Part shown: piece after piece, positions 56,519 to 64,000 of the stretch
Layout of the letters: each line of letters begins with the position of its first letter
Numbering within the stretch: position 1 is the stretch's first letter
Origin: Algorimicrobium echini
Lineage (GTDB): Bacteria; Bacteroidota; Bacteroidia; Flavobacteriales; Flavobacteriaceae
Assembly (NCBI RefSeq): GCF_900115185.1
Contig: NZ_FOVN01000001.1
Coordinates: forward strand, 744,001 to 808,000
Length of the DNA: 64,000 nucleotides
Reading direction: 5' to 3'
Program-made: the position numbers and the translations under genes
Notes under the pieces: generated by a model
The model's database searches: none
The model's input: only the letters and a program-made list of their open reading frames with translations
What the model was told of the DNA's origin: nothing

Positions 56519-57430
56519 TTATTTAGATATTTCTAAATAAACAATGTCACCTTTAGTCAGTTTTGAGGCATGTTCAAATACAATAGTTTTTGAGTTAAAG
56601 CTTGCTTCTATTAAAAAAAATGATCCTTTAAAATATGCGTTTTTAACCATGACTTTTATATCTGATTTATTTACCATTTTAAGCTGGTGAGCATATATAA
56701 ATTGATTTTTTATTTGATTAAATTCGCCAAAAAAGGCAGCGACTAAAGCGCTTTCTGGATTTTTATAAAGATCTTCTGGTTTGCCTTGAGCCGCAATTGT
56801 TTGATTATTCAATACAATAATCTGATCAGCAAATCCTAATACGTCTTCTTGATCGTGAGTAGCAACCAAGCAAGCAATGTTTTTTTCTTTTAAATAGTTA
56901 AAAACACGACGTCTTAATGTCTGTTTTTGGAAGTTATCAATATGACTAAAAGGTTCGTCTAATAATAAAATTTCTGGTGTTTGTGCTAAAGCACGTGCCA
57001 AAGCCACACGTTGTTTTTGACCACCACTTAATAGTTTAACTTTGGTTTTAGCAAATTCAGTTAATTGAACAACTTCTAGGAGTTCTGCGGTACGATCTTT
57101 CTTTTCATTTGGAAAAAAATTTGAAAGGTGTTTACCAATGTTTTCTTCCACGCTAATAAAAGGCATGAGATTAAATTCTTGTGCCACGTATTTCATAAAA
57201 TCATAACCTACAATCAAATTGTGTTTGGGACCGAGAATTTCGGTGTCTTTCCAAAAAATATGACCTGAATCCAAATCATATTCACCATAAAGGAGTTTTA
57301 AAAGTGTGCTTTTCCCAGAACCACTCTCACCAATAATTGCCGTATTAATACCTGGTTGAATGTTAAAATTTAGGGCTCGTAAAACAGGTGTTTTTTGATA
57401 GGCAAAATGGAGGTTTTTAACGTTCAGCAT
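56519..57430 (-). CDS. Orphan ABC transporter ATP-binding protein
   Basis: The ATPase is about 303 residues with start ATG 57430 (MLNVKNLHFAYQ). The Walker A is GESGSGKST, the signature LSGGQKQRVALARAL and the Walker B LLLDEPFSHID, with an H-loop THDQED. This matches the family of nutrient or lipid import ATPases. A C-terminal extension of about 70 residues may be a TOBE-like regulatory end. No permease or binding protein is adjacent, so its partner is unknown. The frame can also be read from 57448. Confidence 0.88.
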   Translation of the reverse strand: MLNVKNLHFAYQKTPVLRALNFNIQPGINTAIIGESGSGKSTLLKLLYGEYDLDSGHIFWKDTEILGPKHNLIVGYDFMKYVAQEFNLMPFISVEENIGKHLSNFFPNEKKDRTAELLEVVQLTEFAKTKVKLLSGGQKQRVALARALAQTPEILLLDEPFSHIDNFQKQTLRRRVFNYLKEKNIACLVATHDQEDVLGFADQIIVLNNQTIAAQGKPEDLYKNPESALVAAFFGEFNQIKNQFIYAHQLKMVNKSDIKVMVKNAYFKGSFFLIEASFNSKTIVFEHASKLTKGDIVYLEISK

Positions 57431-57444
57431 ATTGCAAAAATACA

Positions 57445-57483
57445 TCAAAAAAAATTCGCTTCTATAGGAATAAAAGCGAATTT
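57445..57483 (-). terminator. Intrinsic terminator after the FG-GAP protein gene (minus strand)
   Basis: On the minus strand the stem AAATTCGCTT with AAGCGAATTT (57474-57483 paired with 57452-57461) is followed by a T run. It separates the FG-GAP gene from the ABC gene. Confidence 0.8.
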
Positions 57484-57502
57484 ATAATGTTGACTGGTTA
57501 AT

Positions 57503-59563
57503 CTATTGTTTAATAAATTTTCTATTGATTACTCGGCCTTCAGATTCTAATCTTAAAATATAAAAACCGGTTTGTAATTTAGAAACATCTAAATTATTTG
57601 TATTCAATTTAGAGTTTAATACTTTTTTCCCATTCAAATCAAATACAGTGGCTATTTTACCACTAATTGAAACTGGTGTTGAAATATTTAAGATGTCTTC
57701 AACAGGATTAGGGTAAATAGTTAATCCTTCTAATTCGTAATCTTCAACGGAAAGCGATTCGCCCTCGGTCACACAAATTCTTTGGTTGATACTAGGATTT
57801 TGAATATTATCTACAACACCAGATGGCCAATAAATAATTAAATTATTAATAGTGGTTTCTGTTCCTAATCCAAAATGTGTATTTAAAGTACTCATATATC
57901 TAAACCCTTCTCCACTTCTAATGTCTCGAATTTGAATACCTGAAGGTGTATGAATTTCAACACGTGCGCCAATACCATTTATATTACTAAAGCCTTCAGA
58001 ACCAATGGTACATATGCTAATCCAGTTGTTGTTATTTCCATTATTTATGTAAATGTTTCCATTACTAAATGCATCTATAAAACCATCATTGTTTAAGTCT
58101 CCAAATGAACCATTACTTCCCGATATTAAATTTTCATGAACTGTAAATGTTAAGTCTCCATTTCCAAATAGGATGTTACCATTGGACGCAATATCCAAAT
58201 TTCCATCATTATCAAAATCATACGTTGCATTTTCAATTCCTGTATCAGACAACAAATAAACTCCTGAAGCGGCAGTTACATCTTCAAAAGTTACAGTTGT
58301 ATTTCCTTGACCATCTGTTGTCAAGTTATTTCGCATCATTTTATGGGTGCCAGAACTAGCACCTACAAAGACATCCATGTCGCCATCATTATCAAAATCT
58401 CCCCATGCTGATGACCAAGTTTGCATAGGGTCAGCTAAAAATATTTCGGAAGCATTTTCAGAAAAACTACCATCACCATTGTTTTTGTGCATTTGATTCG
58501 TTCGTCTAGCTTCTTCACCACCACATTTAGCAATAAACATATCTAAATTTCTGTCGTTATCGTAATCAATCCATATTGATCCGTAATTTCCACCTGAATC
58601 ATATAACCCTAATCCGCTAGGAACACCACCATTGCTGTTTTCTCCTTGATAGAATGTTAAATTCCCTTCGCCATCATTAATATAATAAACATTTGGTGCT
58701 ACATCATGACAAACAAAGGCATCTAGGTGGCCATCATTATTAATGTCTACAAAATTAGATCGTTGCGAAAATACATACTCAGATCCAGAAAATTCTGTAA
58801 AAGTGCCATTACCATTTGAACGCATAAAAGTGACACCACTTCCACCACCATAAAGTAAATCTGTAAAACCATCTGCATTATAATCGGCTGCTGATAAACT
58901 CCAAGACGGTGTGTAATTTGCATAGGAAGTTTCAATATTCCTACTGGTAAAGCCGCCTTCGGTTTGTTGCTCATGGATATTAATATTGGTATTAGATACA
59001 GAAACAATATCATCTAAATGGTCTCCATTCATGTCTACGATAGCTCTATCTGAACCAGTTGTGGTTAAGCTACTGACAGCAAATGTAACGGCAGGCGGAG
59101 TTGGTGGATCACTTTCAATAATTTCAAAATCGAAGCCATCTCCATTCCAACGATTATCAAAAGCTATATAATACGTTTCACCTCCTGTAACATTTACGGA
59201 AGCAATGGATAAATATACACTACCGCTATCATCGTCTCCACCTTCGCAAACTAAAGCACCACACGTACCACTGTAAATATGTATTCGCGTGTCGCGTCCT
59301 TCATTTTGAGTCAAATCAGTTGAGACGGTTAGATAACTATCTGAATCAGGTATATATTTAAACCACTCTCCTAAACTACCTTCAAGGGTGTTATTACCAC
59401 ACAAAGGAATTGGATATTCACTACCGTTAATAATATCAATGCTGTAAACTCCTGGCTGTGTTATGGGTGTGTTAGCATCAGCTTCAGAACAAGAATTAGA
59501 GCTTGTTTGAGCTTGGATACTGGCAGCTGTTAATAAAGCAAATAAAAGTAATTTTGTTTTCAT
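57503..59563 (-). CDS. Secreted FG-GAP/ASPIC-UnbV repeat protein with T9SS type A domain
   Basis: The 686-residue protein has a signal peptide (SIQAQ end), an N-terminal jelly-roll-like domain (about residues 20-155) and about seven FG-GAP/VCBS beta-propeller units. Each has a calcium-like D-x-N-x-D-G core, for example D-V-N-N-D-G-H-L-D-A and FDNDGDMDVFVG. An ASPIC/UnbV domain (about 520-600, with GEGFRYMSTLN) follows. The type A T9SS sorting domain (YPNPVEDILNI to RKFIKQ) ends the chain. FG-GAP propellers bind calcium and often ligands at the cell surface. It is transcribed alone and closed by the terminator at 57445-57483. Confidence 0.92.
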   Translation of the reverse strand: MKTKLLLFALLTAASIQAQTSSNSCSEADANTPITQPGVYSIDIINGSEYPIPLCGNNTLEGSLGEWFKYIPDSDSYLTVSTDLTQNEGRDTRIHIYSGTCGALVCEGGDDDSGSVYLSIASVNVTGGETYYIAFDNRWNGDGFDFEIIESDPPTPPAVTFAVSSLTTTGSDRAIVDMNGDHLDDIVSVSNTNINIHEQQTEGGFTSRNIETSYANYTPSWSLSAADYNADGFTDLLYGGGSGVTFMRSNGNGTFTEFSGSEYVFSQRSNFVDINNDGHLDAFVCHDVAPNVYYINDGEGNLTFYQGENSNGGVPSGLGLYDSGGNYGSIWIDYDNDRNLDMFIAKCGGEEARRTNQMHKNNGDGSFSENASEIFLADPMQTWSSAWGDFDNDGDMDVFVGASSGTHKMMRNNLTTDGQGNTTVTFEDVTAASGVYLLSDTGIENATYDFDNDGNLDIASNGNILFGNGDLTFTVHENLISGSNGSFGDLNNDGFIDAFSNGNIYINNGNNNNWISICTIGSEGFSNINGIGARVEIHTPSGIQIRDIRSGEGFRYMSTLNTHFGLGTETTINNLIIYWPSGVVDNIQNPSINQRICVTEGESLSVEDYELEGLTIYPNPVEDILNISTPVSISGKIATVFDLNGKKVLNSKLNTNNLDVSKLQTGFYILRLESEGRVINRKFIKQ

Positions 59564-59651
59564 GACTGTGAGTTGTTAATTGCTAGCGACTTTTTAGTAT
59601 TCTACTAAAGTAAGTATTTTTATTAATATTCTAATTTTCAATAGTTTATTG

Positions 59652-61013
59652 TTAATCACACCTGTCTGTTAAGGAATTTATCCACTCTGAAATTAGTGCA
59701 ATACCTTCCGTATGTTGCAGGGTGCGTCCTAATAAAGGCATACGATACTGTTCTTCTACAGAGTTTATTCTGAAAACAACCACGGAACCATCAGCATTTC
59801 TAGGATTTATAATGAGTGGGTATGTGTCTCCAATGTTGGTGTCAGGCTCTACACAAATACCCATATTACTGGCAGTATCATTTTCGTTAAAGGCAAAGCG
59901 CATGGGTCTGTATTCGCAATAGCTTTCTTCTGAATGGCAATGCGCACAATTAATATCTAAATATGATCGCGCTCGCATTTGAAGGGATTCAGAGGTATCG
60001 TTCCAAGCAACCATAGTATCTATGTTTTCAGGATAATCTGGGTTTAAATACCCTACATCTACCCATTTTTGTAATTGATTTGTCAAGCCATCTTGATAAG
60101 TGTAATTTTTGTTTAAATTCTGTGGTTTTGGCCCAATTGGGATGGGTGTTCCAAATTTATTATGGCAGGTAAAACATTCAGCTCTTGCAGGTATACGATA
60201 ATTCACATTTTTAATTATACCAGCTTCGTTCCAGTCTAAATTTACAAAGCTACCGTTGGTAGTAAAAGTGGCTTCGGTTTGTTCATCATTCCATACATAT
60301 TCAGCAAACTCCCAACCACTATCTGTAAAGTACATGATTCGTGTTTCAATAATTTTGGTATTACCTGTTGGCATTACGTTATCGTAATAAAAATTCTTTA
60401 TTAGAAATGTACCAATAGGAAAGTTTAAAGCAGTGTAATCAGTATCATAATTGGCTTTAGTTCCATTTGGCATCCAGACAAAACGTTTTTTATGGGCATA
60501 ATCGCTGAATAACGGTGAATTTAAATCGTAGGGTATAACACCAGAAACTGGCTCTAAATTCTTTAATTGGCCTTCAAAAAAATTATAATCAGATAGAGTT
60601 GGATAAGGTAAAGCGTCTGGATTATAATTAACAGGTGATGCTGGTAAAATTGTTACTGTAACCGTAGCTGTGGCACAATTATTTTCAGATGAACAAATGG
60701 TATAAACAAAACTATCCGTTCCTAAAAAATTACTTGTTGGTGTATATTTAATTTTATCATCACTCGGATTATTGGGTGTATTATTATCTAAAATAGAAAT
60801 GGTAGCATAGGTAGAACTAGTAACTGTTAAAACACCAGTTTCTGGAATATTGCCATCATTTCCAAGTACATCTATTTCTATAGAACCATTTTGAAATACT
60901 TGCGCTGTATCGTTTTGGGTTTGTATTTGTAGAGGGATATAAGTATCATCTTCTGATTTACATGAAATCAGAACACTTATAAAAAGTAATAAAAGAATAT
61001 AGTTTTTTTTCAT
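59652..61013 (-). CDS. Diheme c-type cytochrome lipoprotein, SO2930-like, with N-terminal Ig-like domain
   Basis: The 453-residue lipoprotein signal ends LISC (Cys18). An Ig/cadherin-like domain (about residues 30-128) is followed by the family domain and two heme-binding motifs: CFTCH (C280, C283, H284) and CAHCH (C356, C359, H360). The family is known from SO_2930-type proteins (TIGR03806), whose function is not settled; a diheme electron-transfer or peroxidase-like role is possible. The Ig domain is unusual. The signal peptide places the hemes outside the inner membrane. No maturation genes are adjacent. Confidence 0.87.
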   Translation of the reverse strand: MKKNYILLLLFISVLISCKSEDDTYIPLQIQTQNDTAQVFQNGSIEIDVLGNDGNIPETGVLTVTSSTYATISILDNNTPNNPSDDKIKYTPTSNFLGTDSFVYTICSSENNCATATVTVTILPASPVNYNPDALPYPTLSDYNFFEGQLKNLEPVSGVIPYDLNSPLFSDYAHKKRFVWMPNGTKANYDTDYTALNFPIGTFLIKNFYYDNVMPTGNTKIIETRIMYFTDSGWEFAEYVWNDEQTEATFTTNGSFVNLDWNEAGIIKNVNYRIPARAECFTCHNKFGTPIPIGPKPQNLNKNYTYQDGLTNQLQKWVDVGYLNPDYPENIDTMVAWNDTSESLQMRARSYLDINCAHCHSEESYCEYRPMRFAFNENDTASNMGICVEPDTNIGDTYPLIINPRNADGSVVVFRINSVEEQYRMPLLGRTLQHTEGIALISEWINSLTDRCD

Positions 61014-61106
61014 AACCGACTAAAAAAAGACGATTACGAATTTATGAAAAAATTTAACAATATTTTAGGTATTGTATGGTATTTAAATATTTATGATAAA
61101 TAAATC

Positions 61107-62096
61107 CTAAATTAAATCATTTTTTATCAAGTATTCTGCAATTTGAATGGTGTTTGTAGCAGCTCCTTTTCTTAAATTATCTGCTACAATCCACATATTG
61201 ATAGTATTTGGTTGCGATTCGTCTCTGCGGATTCTGCCAACAAAAACATCATCTTTACCATTTGCATAAATAGGCATTGGATAGGTGTTTACATCGGTAT
61301 TATCTTGTAAAATAACACCTTCAGTTTCGTTTAGAAGTTTACGAACATCGCTTAAAGTAAAATCAGTTTCAAATTCAATATTTACAGCTTCACTATGGCC
61401 TCCTGCAGTTGGAATTCTTACGGCTGTTGCTGTAACGGCTATAGTTTTGTTATTAAGAATTTTTTGAGTTTCCCGTACTAATTTCATTTCTTCTTTGGTA
61501 TAACCATTATCCTCAAAGACATCACAATGCGGTAAAGCATTTTGATGAATAGGATACGGATATGCCATTTCGCCAGAAATACCTGCCATTTCATTTTCTA
61601 ATTGTTTAACCGCTTTTAACCCTGTTCCAGTTATAGATTGATAGGTTGAAACGACAATGCGCTTAATCTTATATTTTTTGTGAAGCGGAGCTAAAACCAG
61701 GACCATTTGAATGGTAGAACAGTTTGGGTTAGCTATAATTTTATCCGTTTTTGTCAAGCTTGATGCATTAATTTCAGGAACAATTAATTTGGTGTTAGCA
61801 TCCATACGCCAGGCAGAGGAGTTGTCTATTACAGTGGTTCCTACGGCAGCAAATTTTGGAGCCCAATTTAAAGAGGTGTCACCGCCAGCTGAAAATAAAG
61901 CAATTTCTGGTTTTAATGATACGGCTGTTTCTAAACTAACAACTTGATAATTTTTATCACCAAAACGGATGGACTTACCAACAGATTTTTCTGAAGCAAC
62001 AGTAATTAGTTCTGTTACGGGAAATTGGCGTTCTTCTAAAACTTTCAACATTACTTCGCCTACCATTCCGGTGGCACCTACAACGGCTACTTTCAT
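61107..62096 (-). CDS. asd: Aspartate-semialdehyde dehydrogenase
   Basis: The 329-residue NADPH enzyme reduces aspartyl phosphate to the semialdehyde, on the route to Lys, Thr, Met and diaminopimelate. The Rossmann motif GATGMVGE, catalytic Cys126 in NPNCST and His234 in AGGHSEAV, with Arg228, are intact. A box reading TAGTTTTG on the minus strand (62114-62121) fits a -7 promoter element. The cytoplasmic enzyme supplies cell-wall lysine/DAP, but mscL and alr beside it are not in the same pathway step. Confidence 0.97.
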   Translation of the reverse strand: MKVAVVGATGMVGEVMLKVLEERQFPVTELITVASEKSVGKSIRFGDKNYQVVSLETAVSLKPEIALFSAGGDTSLNWAPKFAAVGTTVIDNSSAWRMDANTKLIVPEINASSLTKTDKIIANPNCSTIQMVLVLAPLHKKYKIKRIVVSTYQSITGTGLKAVKQLENEMAGISGEMAYPYPIHQNALPHCDVFEDNGYTKEEMKLVRETQKILNNKTIAVTATAVRIPTAGGHSEAVNIEFETDFTLSDVRKLLNETEGVILQDNTDVNTYPMPIYANGKDDVFVGRIRRDESQPNTINMWIVADNLRKGAATNTIQIAEYLIKNDLI

Positions 62097-62113
62097 CTCA
62101 AATAATTTTGGTA

Positions 62114-62121
62114 CAAAACTA
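62114..62121 (-). promoter_or_regulatory. Possible -7 element for asd
   Basis: The minus strand reads TAGTTTTG, a TAnnTTTG match 18 bases before the asd start. The -33 box is not clear. Confidence 0.35.
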
Positions 62122-62156
62122 ATTAATTATTAAGGTAATTGTTTAAAATAAAACAT

Positions 62157-62186
62157 AAAAAAACCACTTCTGTAACGAAGTGGTTT
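62157..62186 (-). terminator. Intrinsic terminator after mscL (minus strand)
   Basis: AAACCACTTC and GAAGTGGTTT pair around a TGTAAC loop; on the minus strand a T7 run follows the stem. It separates mscL from asd. Confidence 0.85.
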
Positions 62187-62221
62187 AGGGTTAAAATATG
62201 TAATGTAGCGGTTACTAGGTA

Positions 62222-62629
62222 TTATTTTTTTAATAAATCCCGAATTTCTTGAAGTAACTCATTATCAGTAGGCCCTTTGGGTGCTTCTGGAGCTGCTTCT
62301 ACAGGCTTTTTAGTTTTATTGTATGCTTTAACAATCATGAATAAGACAAAACCAACTATAATTAAATTGATTATCGCATTAATCCATTCGCCATACATGA
62401 TAGCATTTTCTGGAGTTGCTACTGTACCATCAGCGGCTAAAACGGCTTCATCTAAAATGATTTTCATATCTGAAAAATCAAGTCCACCTGAAAAATGACC
62501 AATTATTGGCATCATTATATAGGTTACAAACCCTTTAACGACCAAACTAACTGCACCAGCTAGTATTACAGCAACGGCAAGGTCTATGACATTTCCAGTC
62601 ATTATAAATTTTTTGAATTCTTTAAGCAT
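62222..62629 (-). CDS. mscL: Large-conductance mechanosensitive channel
   Basis: The 135-residue inner-membrane channel opens under membrane tension to release solutes on osmotic downshift. The N-terminal helix MLKEFKKFIMTGNVIDLAVAVILAGA is diagnostic. TM1 (about residues 14-44) carries the gate region GAVSLVV. A periplasmic loop follows, then TM2 (about 84-106) and a charged cytoplasmic bundle (QEIRDLLKK end). The short loop insert with ADGTVATPENA is normal. Confidence 0.96.
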   Translation of the reverse strand: MLKEFKKFIMTGNVIDLAVAVILAGAVSLVVKGFVTYIMMPIIGHFSGGLDFSDMKIILDEAVLAADGTVATPENAIMYGEWINAIINLIIVGFVLFMIVKAYNKTKKPVEAAPEAPKGPTDNELLQEIRDLLKK

Positions 62630-62704
62630 AATAGTTAATTTTAGTTAGTGATTTATGGTTTAAATTTAAATAAAAAGTTGAAAGTAAACCATTTGACATA
62701 ATAA

Positions 62705-63811
62705 TTATTTTAAAAAAACGCGTTTCACGCGTTGAGATATGGAGGTAATAATTTCATAAGAAATACTTTTTGCAGTTTCGGCAAACACATTAGCAGTTGG
62801 GTTAGTTCCAAAAATAATAACTTCATCACCTTCTTGACAAGCAATATTTGTAATATCCACCATAATCATATCCATACATACATTTCCAATAATCGGCGCT
62901 TGTATGTTATTAATGGTAACAAACCCTTTACCGTTACCATATTGCCTCCCAATACCATCTGCATGCCCAATAGGAATGGTAGCTGTTTTTGTTTGTTTTG
63001 TGGCAATAAATGCACGATTGTAACCAACGCTATCGCCTTTTTTAATTCGGTGGATTTGCGAAATAATAGATTTTAGAGTGGCAATAGGTGTAAAATGCTC
63101 ATCTTCTATATCTGAATTTCCAAAACCATACAGGCCAATTCCAGAACGAACCATATCAAAATGTGCATCTGGGTAATTTAATATTCCAGATGTATTACAA
63201 AGGTGTAGCATGGGTTGGTACCCCATAGTTTTAGCAAAAGATTGGGAAATGGTTTTGAATAATTTAATTTGATTTTCAGTAAATACTTTTTCATTAAAAT
63301 CTTCACTTGCTGCTAAATGAGAAAAGATTGACTTAACATGGATGCTTTTGGTGTTTTTTAATATTGAAGAAATTTTAGGAATTTCAGTACTATCAAAACC
63401 TAACCGGTTCAAACCTGTGTTAAATTTAATATGAACAGGATAGTTAGTTTGCTTTTTTTCCTCAGCAACCTTTATAAATTCGTTTAATACAAATGCGCTG
63501 TATAAACTAGGTTCTAAACAACGATCAATAAGTGTTTTAAAATTTACAGATTGTGGATGAAGTACTAAAATTGGTGTTACAATTCCAGCGTCGCGCAAGG
63601 CCACACCCTCATTTGTGTAGGCTACAGCAAAATAATCAACATTTAATGTTTCTAAATGTTTTGCAATTTCTGACGCATCACTGCCATAAGCAAATGCTTT
63701 AACTACAGCTAGTATTTTTGTTTGTGTGTTTGTCCGAGACTTTAAGTACTGAAAATTGTGCGTTAAGGCATTTAAATCGATTTCAAGAATGGTTTCATGC
63801 ACTTTTTCCAT
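62705..63811 (-). CDS. alr: Alanine racemase
   Basis: The enzyme is about 368 residues from ATG 63811 (MEKVHETILEIDLNALTHNF); a start at 63847 adds 12. It makes D-alanine for peptidoglycan using PLP. The PLP lysine is in VVKAFAYGSDA, with Phe where many family members have Asn, and GYNRAF carries the catalytic tyrosine region. The HADGI and GNVCMDMIMVD barrel-end motifs are present. The reading frame starts inside the last codons of tdk, so the two are likely one transcript. Confidence 0.95.
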   Translation of the reverse strand: MEKVHETILEIDLNALTHNFQYLKSRTNTQTKILAVVKAFAYGSDASEIAKHLETLNVDYFAVAYTNEGVALRDAGIVTPILVLHPQSVNFKTLIDRCLEPSLYSAFVLNEFIKVAEEKKQTNYPVHIKFNTGLNRLGFDSTEIPKISSILKNTKSIHVKSIFSHLAASEDFNEKVFTENQIKLFKTISQSFAKTMGYQPMLHLCNTSGILNYPDAHFDMVRSGIGLYGFGNSDIEDEHFTPIATLKSIISQIHRIKKGDSVGYNRAFIATKQTKTATIPIGHADGIGRQYGNGKGFVTINNIQAPIIGNVCMDMIMVDITNIACQEGDEVIIFGTNPTANVFAETAKSISYEIITSISQRVKRVFLK

Positions 63812-64000
63812 TGGAGTCTTTTGAGTTATTTTCAATTTCTTCAGCATCGGTTACCTTCATATTTCTCACTTTATCACGTTGCATCGATTTATAATAAGCG
63901 GCACGGCTTAACGGTTCATATTCATCCACTTCACCCAACAATACAAGTGCATCGTTTTTAGATTTTCGGTAACTATATTGTGCTAAATTTCCAGTTTTGG
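63795..64000 (-). CDS. tdk: Thymidine kinase, C-terminal end (5' end outside window)
   Basis: The minus-strand frame entering at the right edge reads KTGNLAQYSYRKSKND and LLGEVDEYEPLSRAAYYKSMQ before stopping at TGA 63797-63795. The EPLSRAAYY stretch fits the thymidine kinase C-terminus of Bacteroidota. The frame overlaps the first codons of alr by 17 bases. The part outside the window would hold the ATP and zinc sites. Confidence 0.85.
   Translation of the reverse strand, partial: KTGNLAQYSYRKSKNDALVLLGEVDEYEPLSRAAYYKSMQRDKVRNMKVTDAEEIENNSKDSNGKSA

Noticed and set aside
57503-59563. Integrin-type or eukaryotic origin for the FG-GAP propeller
   Set aside because: FG-GAP/ASPIC proteins with T9SS ends are common in Bacteroidota.

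Overview
The window comes from a chromosome of a low-GC member of the Flavobacteriaceae (phylum Bacteroidota). The evidence is type IX secretion (T9SS) C-terminal sorting domains on several secreted proteins, a PorP/SprF outer-membrane protein, a hybrid two-component regulator, a lipoprotein-type TamA (TamL), Bacteroidota-style TAnnTTTG promoter elements, and the compact gene order DUF177-rpmF-fabH-accB-accC. No tRNA, rRNA, CRISPR array, transposase or integrase was seen.

Layout. Positions 1-626 hold the end of one membrane protein and a small membrane protein. Positions 913-11840 form a same-strand cluster: a 1320-residue sensor/regulator, a degenerate acyl-carrier-like protein, a secreted M20 amidohydrolase, two tandem-duplicated secreted binuclear amidohydrolases, an OprB-like porin and a HAD-fold lipoprotein. 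It looks like a uptake-and-hydrolysis locus for N-acyl amino acids or peptides under a regulator type normally tied to glycans. Positions 12001-18018 (minus strand) are a type III restriction-modification operon (mod, RhuM-like, res, unknown gene). Positions 18169-19513 hold a tiny NQA-repeat secreted protein, a patatin-like lipase and a 48-residue basic protein on the minus strand. Positions 19707-27129 are the tamB-tamL envelope-biogenesis pair. Positions 27241-29996 are two TPR/transmembrane paralogues, only one of which keeps the AraC-type DNA-binding domain.

Positions 30148-44651 are a T9SS adhesin module: a 2617-residue multidomain surface protein with a type B sorting domain, a PorP/SprF partner, an OmpA/PD40 protein resembling PorE, and a second type B protein containing six 66-residue repeats. 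A 63-residue protein with a PID-type tripartite C-terminus follows. Positions 45110-50771 are housekeeping: ribE, divergent pdxA, then DUF177-rpmF, fabH, accB and accC (fatty acid synthesis). Positions 50811-61013 mix a lipoprotein, a secreted metallopeptidase, an FAD oxidoreductase, mtgA with an overlapping Gre-like protein, an orphan ABC ATPase, an FG-GAP/ASPIC T9SS protein and a diheme cytochrome lipoprotein. Positions 61107-64000 hold asd, mscL, alr and the 3' end of tdk, all on the minus strand.

The points most worth a second look are the NQA-repeat protein (likely a knotted Septknot/DUF6150 fold), the regulator plus amidohydrolase cluster with its serine-less ACP-like protein, the RhuM gene and its intergenic repeats inside the type III R-M operon, the PID-CTERM miniprotein, and the DNA-binding-less TPR paralogue. 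I found no obviously new large defence system; the unknown gene at the end of the R-M operon is the nearest candidate.
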